A stretch of 64,000 bases of DNA, from positions 1 to 64,000 of the forward strand of contig JBBHKE010001403.1 of the NCBI GenBank assembly GCA_037447655.1, given 5' to 3'. This document shows positions 57,600-64,000 of the stretch, piece after piece; positions within the stretch are counted from its first letter, which is position 1, and each line of letters starts with the position of its first letter. The translations under genes were made by a program, and so were the position numbers. The notes under the pieces were generated by a model that was not told where the DNA came from, made no database searches, and saw only the letters and a program-made list of their open reading frames with translations. The stretch comes from Zygnema cylindricum. Lineage: Eukaryota; Streptophyta; Zygnematophyceae; Zygnematales; Zygnemataceae.

Positions 57600-59652
57600 C
57601 TATTTTGGGGTAGTCTGTGGGTGTTTTCCGTGAGTCATCCATGGCTGAAATAGGCCAAGGACAACAGAATATTGTGCCTCTCTGAGCACGGTCTCCACCG
57701 ATGGAATGTGGAGAAGAGGCTTGTTCAAAGGCTTTGGTGGGATGGCCGGTGGCGGAGACGGGGAAGGAGATGGAGACGGAGACTGCAGAGCCCTTGTGGG
57801 GAAAGGTGTTTGTCTCTTCGTTTGCCTCCTAGAGGTCTCGGGAGGTGGGGTTCCGGAGCTGGAGGAAAGAGAGCGTCGATGAGGAGGTGAATAGACAGGA
57901 ACGTCGTATTTGTAGGGTGACACAGACGGACCAGGCGACCCACGGACAGTTGTAGCAAGAGAAGCGGATGGGGAAGGAGTGGTGGCGGGACAATCCCGAG
58001 GCTCTGTGGTGAGTCTTGGGGAGTGGGAGGAATAAGGCGGAGGAGGAGAAGGTGGGAGCTCCGAAAAGCCTCTGGGAGAAGTGGAAGGAGGTGTTGGCAC
58101 CCTCAAGGATATGTGAATCCTCTCGTCAGGTCGTAACTCCACTAAAGCCTCCACGGTAGTTTACACCTCCACTGAGACAAAGGTAGTCTTTCCCCGAAGA
58201 GCCGAAGCGAGTCCAGAAGGTAAATCTGCACCCAAACCCTTCACATATCTGCAACCAAACCCTTCACATTAGGTCCTGTGTTTCCCTCCCCTTTCCGCTG
58301 AAGAGGAGGCTCTCGGCTTGATTCTGAGGACGGAATGTCAAGCTGAGTGTTGGCGAGAGGAGAGGTCCCCGCAGTTGGTGCTTTTGGATGTGGCCCTATT
58401 TTTGGTGTAGGAGGAATCTTTCCGCTAAGAATCCCACTTGTCCTACGCCGAGCTTCCCTAATAAACGTCAATTCTTGTTCCCATGCCTTTGGCATTTCTT
58501 CCTCTAAGGCCTCCTAATCTACCGTGGCAGGTCCGACCCCCGCCGTAGCTTGTCTCTGGGATTTTAGAACCTCCACTACTTCCTTGGCTTTCTCGACCAC
58601 TTTGGTGAGATCCGCTATCTTCACCCCCAGAATTTCGGGATCATTGGGTCTGGTTCGCCACCATCCCTTGGACAAATCTTCTGGTCCCGCACCCGGAACC
58701 TGTGGATTAGTTGGTTCGGATCGCCAAAGCCCTCTGGTAAGGTGGTCACAAGGTGGTGTAGGAGTTGGTTTCTCGGTTGATACGGACACAGGAGTTGGGG
58801 ACGTCTCCTCCTTGGGAAGCGGTGCGAATCTCCCCTTGTTGTCACGGTGGTCAAACCTCTTTCCCCTCAATGGATCTCGAGCTTCCCTCTCGATACCCCC
58901 TTCTCCTCTACGAGGCCTTGAAGAGGTTCGCCCGCGAGAGGGTCTGCTGGCTGCGAGGTCCTGAGAGGAAGATGGGGGAGGGCGAGAATAAGGAGCTCTC
59001 TGTGACTAGTCTGGCACCGACTATGAAGAGCTGCTCTTTGAAGATTTGCTCAAAATCTCCACCACCCCTCCCACGGGTCTAACCACTCTGACTCGATCTA
59101 TCCGAGCCACTCTCTGTACCAACTCCTTCTTCACCTTGAGCTCATGGAGGTCGTGTAGGGCAAGGATTTCCTTACGACCTGGGCGACGTGGATCCGTCAA
59201 AACCACGGGGTCAATCAGATCTCGGCTCGGGGAATTTTGGATCAGGTGTGAAGCCCGACCTCCGGAAGAGGACCCAAATGGGGCTCCCTATGGGCATGCC
59301 TCTTTGGTCGGGCCCTCGGAGACACTCGATTCCTCTACTGGGCTTGAGCCCGCGCTTCCTTCCTTTCCTCTACATAGGCCCTGGCGGCCTCCGCCAAGGA
59401 GGGGTAATGTTCGGGAGTAAGACTTGGAGAAAGAGGAGGAGAAGAAGCACTAGCTGGTTCCTTGGTCAAAGAATCAAAGACAGACTCCATGGGTACAGAC
59501 TCCTCTGACATCTGAGACTTTTCCTCCTGTACGGCCCTCTCCTATCGACCCTGCTCTCCAGATCTATTATCCAAAGACTTTTCCTCCTGTACGGCCCTCT
59601 CCAGTCGACCCTGCTCTCCAAATTTATTATCCGGAGTCTCTCCTTCCACCAT
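57600..59652 (-). pseudogene. Decayed proline/arginine/serine-rich ORF, probably retroelement-derived
   Basis: GC-rich block with minus-strand coding bias. From about 59300 to 58241 one frame persists, interrupted by TAG stops (for example KSSSS-stop-SVPD-stop and TVD-stop-EALEEE). After a frame change next to a short duplication (CCAAACCCTTCACAT, near 58235), a 184-codon Pro/Ser-rich frame runs from 58154 to 57600. Upstream, MVEGETPDNKFGEQGRLERA begins at 59652 and is partly repeated. The style (long frame, mostly TAG breaks, Pro-rich) resembles the chromovirus 3' ORF, but I see no direct similarity. No domain recognised. Confidence 0.45.
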
Positions 59653-61035
59653 GATGACAGAGGTAACGAGAGAAATTGTATCGAATGTAACTAGAGCTCA
59701 CTTCCAAAAAGAGAGCTTTCAAAGTTAAAGCTCCTATCCCCTCATATCCGAGCAGACAGGTGGCTTTTCAGTACTGTGCTTTGTCTACGGGAAGTCTATC
59801 GCTTTTGTTCCCTCAAAACCCACTGTCCTGATCCAAGGGGTTTGAGCTTACTCCCGAAAAGGAACTCCAAAGCAAAGAGAACTCTAAAAGAATACACAAA
59901 TGCACTACCACGTAGATATATATATAAATATTTATAAATGGCTTTCCTGATTTAACGATATCACCTTGCCCCAGAAAAGAGAATAAAAGATAGAAAATGT
60001 GAAATGTAGCGAAGCGAGCTTAACATACCCAGCAATCAACGATGGAAATTAGAAAAAGGCGAAACCTCTCCCGATAGTATCGTCAAAAGGTATGGTACTC
60101 CTGCAACCTTTGGTGTCCGCAGCTCGGAACCGGCCAGACTCTTCTCGGTTTTAAACAACAAAAAGTCCAAAATCACCCAAAAGGAAGATAGTGCCAACTA
60201 CTCGCCCGGACTGTGATTTCCACAAAAGACAGATCCAAAACCTAGATGGCAATAGAGTCGAAAAAACACAAAGATTCTCCAAAAGAAGGTTTGTTGGAAT
60301 TTCTGAGGGTTTTCTCAGGAGACAGTACATAAAAGCAACCTGTCTCCTTCGACCCTTAGTGCCTTAGTGCCTTATATATCAAAGTTTGTCAAAAATTGCA
60401 AGTCCAAAAGTTAAAGCTATGATATTAACCAATGAGCGGCAAGCAAGTGTAATTAAACTGACAAAAGACAAAATAATCCGTACTACACTCGGGGCAAAAA
60501 GTTCTGCTCCGGTCTGCGGCTAGATCCGCGGCCGGAAGTAATTATTCGGTCCACTATTATAAGACAAAATTCTGAAAAGGACACTAACTTGCCAGACTTT
60601 GACCTAACGTAATTAATGGACAAAAAGTTAGCTAAGACTGAATTAAATTCCTACTGACGGCTACTAGCATAATCTAAATGCAAATCCAGAAAGGTTAGTG
60701 GCAATCCTCAATGTACCTCCCACGGGGGTTGTTGGCAAATGGTTCTTTGTAATGGAATTGCAATCTTTGAGACGGTAGAACTTTGTCATCCGGCTTCCAT
60801 TAGGCGCCAAATAAAGTGTGTTCCGCTCAGTTTAGGAAATACAAGGATCTCGTACGGCTCGGTGCACTCACTCCTCCGTACTTTGAAGACCATACAGGGT
60901 AAAAAGGGCCCGGAAATCCTTGGTGATATAAAGGTATGCCTGAAAAGCACATGACTTGACACCTTCTCATCATCTTTCACATTGTTCCGTTTGCAATAAC
61001 AAGACTTAAATCCGTTGGTATTGATCCCTTGGCCA
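59653..61035. other. Intergenic, no gene recognised
   Basis: AT-rich after 60300, with nothing supportable. A plus-strand 71-codon frame at 60739-60954 has no recognisable domain. Confidence 0.35.
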
Positions 61036-61098
61036 ACCCTAAAAAACCCTATAAAAACCCTAAAAAACCCTAAAAAAACCCTAAAAAACCCTAAAAAT
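61036..61098. repeat. Telomere-like CCCTAAAAAA repeat
   Basis: Six or more units of AACCCTAAAAA with variable A number. It is an interstitial array resembling plant-type telomere sequence with extra A residues. Confidence 0.75.
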
Positions 61099-61490
61099 AT
61101 TTCTTGTCCTCGACGGCCCCCTCGACCTTGCACCTCCCCATTTGGTAGTTCAAAACTTCAAACTTTTTGAGGGCTCCAAGAAGGCCCGTGTTGAGTCAGA
61201 CATTTCGAGCCATTAGAAAGATTCCCGAAGGCTCGAAATTTTGAATAGATGACAAGATATTGGTGAAGTAACTACTTAGATAAGTCGCTTCAGAGGGGAT
61301 AGAGGGCATTACATTCACCGAGAATAGGATCAACTAGATCTTGAATCAGCTGTGACGTTTCTTTTCAGTCAAGGAAAGTACAAATGTAAATGTGAACGTT
61401 TGTCCCAATAGTGAAGTTGATTGTTATTATACTATAAGCTCCAATGAAAGCAAACGGTGAATGGTAGCCTAATCTGTCTTATTTGTGCAC

Positions 61491-61712
61491 TACACCGTTT
61501 ATCGCTATTAGTGTTAATGTTTTTTTTCCAACTTTAAAACATCTTTTCTCCTTGCACAGTCATCAGATTTTCAGTCCCATGGTTGCGATTAAAAAGTGAG
61601 ATTCTCACCTTCTGACTGGCGGTCTCCCACCGAAAATCGAACATGTGTGCACGGAGAAAAGATGTCTTAAGTGGATAAAAAAGCTTGAACACTAATAGTG
61701 ATACATGGTGTA
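61491..61712. mobile_element. MITE, 222 bp, long-TIR family
   Basis: TA-flanked. The left end is CACCGTTTATCGCTATTAGTG with ACATCTTTTCTCCTTGCACA; the right has GTGTGCACGGAGAAAAGATG, CACTAATAGTG and ATACATGGTG. Confidence 0.9.
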
Positions 61713-62639
61713 CTTGTACTCGCACCAAAAATAGTACAGTAGTGTCTAAGTCGCTAATAATAAAGTGCCATGCATTGTACAAACGGAAACATGGAGAGCA
61801 AATTACACGGCATGCACTAGAATGAATCTACGTTAATCATTTAATCGTCGATGCGTCCCATACGATTTGATACATTCCATTATACATTCGGAACGGCCAG
61901 TACCGCTAAACCCAAAATATCCCCCAGAGTCACGTAAAAACAATGATGTGAATCATCTCCCCCTCCCCGAACAAAAAAATACGTTATTAATACTAATCGT
62001 ATTTTTTCTAACACTAAAATTCCTCGGGCTATCTTGTGCCCGACGGAGATGGAGAAAGATTGGGAGAGGGATAGGGAGAGGCGAGGGGGAAGAGAGAACT
62101 CTATGTTGTGCCATATGATGGAAGTCTTGTGGTTCGCATATGTTACAATATGTCTTCGATCTCTACATTGATTTGCTTTTTTATCGTTGTTCGTTTTAGG
62201 GTTCCTATTTGTGTTTTGAGTTTATCTTCTAGCTTGTCTTTTAGCTTGTTGTTTTTTTTGTCGTTTTAATTTGTCGTTTTACGGTTTTTGTTTGTAATTT
62301 TCTATTGTCATTTTCGTCTGTTGATTAGTTTTGCCATTTCTATTGTCACGTTTTGCCATTACTTGGTCTTTTGATACTGTAGAGCACTTTTCTCTTTTCG
62401 TTCAGCCCTTTCAAGAAAAAAGAACTTATTGAAGTACAGGTTTCACGTTAATTTGTCTATACAAAACGTTTATTTTGATTTATTAAAGGGTTTGAGATGA
62501 AAAACTCTAAACCTAACAAAAACCATGCAACGATAACAATAGACTAGGCCGTTGAAATTACAAACACAATTGAAATTTACTAACTAACAAATAATGGAAA
62601 ATCAAACAACAAAACTTAGTGAAGGTACGAATTGAATAT
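61713..62639. other. Intergenic, AT-rich
   Basis: Short GGGAGAGG-type purine run near 62065. T-rich sequence follows at 62160-62350. No gene recognised. Confidence 0.4.
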
Positions 62640-63370
62640 TTTCTCTTTTTCTCATTTTTTTCAGGTTGATAATGAATTACGACGAAATTTAGTTGTCAAT
62701 AAAACTCTTCCACCTATTAAAAACCACAAGCACTACAAAATGTATACATGGTTTAAAATCACAATAGGTACAAAAAGCACGAAAAGTACAAATGCGACAC
62801 TAGATTGTGAACAAGTTTTGGGTCTTGAATTCTACAATTCAAAAATTAAAGTTTTTTATTTGAAAGTTTACACTAATCTTACACTTTGTGATTTACATCT
62901 GGTAGTTGAATTTGGAGAAGAAAGTAACAAAACTCTTCGAAGCTTAAACATTGCCAATTTGTTTGTTTATGTGCTTAGTTTTTTTTTTTTTTTTTTTTTA
63001 CGATACATTTATGTTTTGGTATTCTCCAAAATTTGTAAACATTACTCATGATATAAAAAAACATATTTTCCAATCGAGAATTTGGCACCTCGACAAAAAA
63101 CAAAGAAAAAATAAACATCAATTCATCGTACAAACAATATCAGCAATAAAAAAAAGAGACGAACGATAACAATTGTACAGAATTTTAAAAAGAGACGAAA
63201 AATACCAAGAATTTATAAAAAGAGTGATATATTTAGAAAAAGAGATGAACGATTACAATGATATTAAAATAAACGAAGATAAAAACATGAAAAAAGAGGT
63301 GAACAATACCATTAATGATCCAAATAAAGAGGTGTTTAATCATAGCAATAACGATAATTTATATAAGTGA
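62640..63370 (+). other. AT-rich stretch with doubtful coding segments
   Basis: After TTTTTTTCAG at about 62664 an open frame runs to 63051. Two further frames (62951-63169 and 63173-63370) are Lys/Asp/Asn-rich, for example AIKKRDER and YRILKRDEKYQEFIKRV. They could be exons of one gene, but I recognise no family and splice sites are ambiguous in such AT-rich DNA. Confidence 0.25.
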
Positions 63371-63468
63371 ATAATCGATAGAAAATTGAAAATATAATAA
63401 AATGAAAAAGAGAGAATACGATCTTTTAATTAGATGATTGTTCACCTTTTTTTCTTTTTTTTCCCGTC

Positions 63469-63680
63469 TCAAACCTTCCCGCAACTTCCCGGAATTTTCG
63501 GTTTACACATAATCGTCCGGCCCGGAAAAAGTAATTTGTTTTTACAAACATATCCTCGAAAGGCGAGTCCATTCCAATATTGTAATAACTGAGCACTACA
63601 ACGGTACATAGAAATAGTTAAAGATTGACAAGTTTGTCCGTTTTGTACCGCAAAACATCCGAAAATACACGGACATTTTT
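63469..63680 (-). other. Possible terminal exon encoding a Cys-rich segment
   Basis: A minus-strand frame reads CPCIFGCFAVQNGQTC, then YRCSAQLLQYWNGLAFRGYVC and PGRTIMCKPKIPGSCGKV-stop. It contains at least eight cysteines and lies directly downstream of a pyrimidine tract on that strand, as the real exons in this window do. No family recognised. Confidence 0.3.
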
Positions 63681-63689
63681 TCGTTGTCG

Positions 63690-63810
63690 CGAGTAAATTT
63701 CGACGACGAGAGGGAGGGGGAGGAGGTAGAAGGGGAGGATAAGAAGGAAGAGAAGGAGAAGAGAAAGGAGGAGGAAGAGGAGGAGGAGGAGGAGGAGGAA
63801 GAGGCGAGAC
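63690..63810. repeat. GGA/GAGGAG purine tract
   Basis: Plus-strand purine run with a (GGA)n core. The polyserine and polyproline frames across it are artefacts. GGAAAAAGA-type repeats continue to the window end. Confidence 0.9.
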
Positions 63811-64000
63811 GAGTGGTCGAAAACTTGCCACGCAAACCTGGAATGGAAAAAGAACAAAATAAGAATGGAAAAGGAATCGAGAAAGAATCGAAAAAGTATT
63901 GGGAAAAAGTGAGAGTATGAGAAAAAGATGGAAAAAGAATGGAAAAAGATTGGAAAAGAGTGAGAACCAATGAAAAAGGAATGGAAAAGGAATGGAAAAG

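Noticed and set aside
1-64000. CRISPR arrays, bacterial operons, ribosome-binding sites
   Set aside because: The window is clearly eukaryotic; the direct repeats lack regular spacers.
1-64000. tRNA and rRNA genes
   Set aside because: I scanned for T-loop-like GGTTCGA motifs and found none with a credible cloverleaf. A covariance-model search would be needed to exclude them.

Overview
This is nuclear DNA of an intron-rich eukaryote, probably a photosynthetic one. Genes are split into many short exons with GT-AG borders, intergenic DNA is AT-rich, and there is no operon structure. The closest relatives I recognise by eye (ABCG7-type transporter, AMSH, SP1/MUL1-type RING ligase) look plant- or alga-like. 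A telomere-box motif (TTTAGGGTTT) lies upstream of a ribosome-biogenesis gene, as in plants. Red, green or streptophyte alga cannot be decided from this window.

Layout. 0.65-6.7 kb (minus): the ATP-binding half of an ABCG half-transporter, continuing past the left edge. 7.5-10.1 kb: duplicated repeats and short TA-flanked inverted-repeat elements (MITEs). 11.7-20.9 kb (minus): a complete 14-exon AMSH deubiquitinase gene whose spliced frame closes exactly. 22.5-25.4 kb (plus): a complete 4-exon NHP2 gene, head-to-head with AMSH. 28.2-32.1 kb (minus): a complete 6-exon MUL1/SP1-type membrane RING E3 ligase. 34.6-36.3 kb (plus): a METTL21-type methyltransferase lacking its 5' end. 37.7-39 kb: a decayed reverse-transcriptase C-terminal remnant. 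39.6-42.0 kb (minus): a 3-exon alpha/beta hydrolase with an unassigned C-terminal domain and missing 5' exon(s). 42-46 kb: repeats and MITEs. 46.4-55.0 kb: a nearly full-length Ty3/gypsy chromovirus with both LTRs, a single gag-pol frame broken by 14 stops, and an extra 3' ORF; a foreign solo LTR sits inside its 5' LTR. 55.0-57.0 kb: a Ty1/copia-like remnant. 57.6-59.7 kb (minus): a decayed proline-rich ORF. 61.0 kb: telomere-like repeats. The last 1.5 kb holds two doubtful coding stretches.

How the parts relate. The host genes are housekeeping functions (membrane transport, endosomal deubiquitination, snoRNP assembly, organelle-surface ubiquitination, protein methylation) and form no pathway or cluster. 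Two divergent pairs (AMSH/NHP2 and MUL1-like/METTL21-like) share intergenic promoter space.

Most striking pattern: every long pure purine/pyrimidine tract lying in a recognised gene is in an intron and has its pyrimidine strand on the sense strand, often directly before the 3' splice site. The ABCG gene also carries tandemly duplicated copies of its own start-codon region and of its own splice-acceptor/exon-start region.
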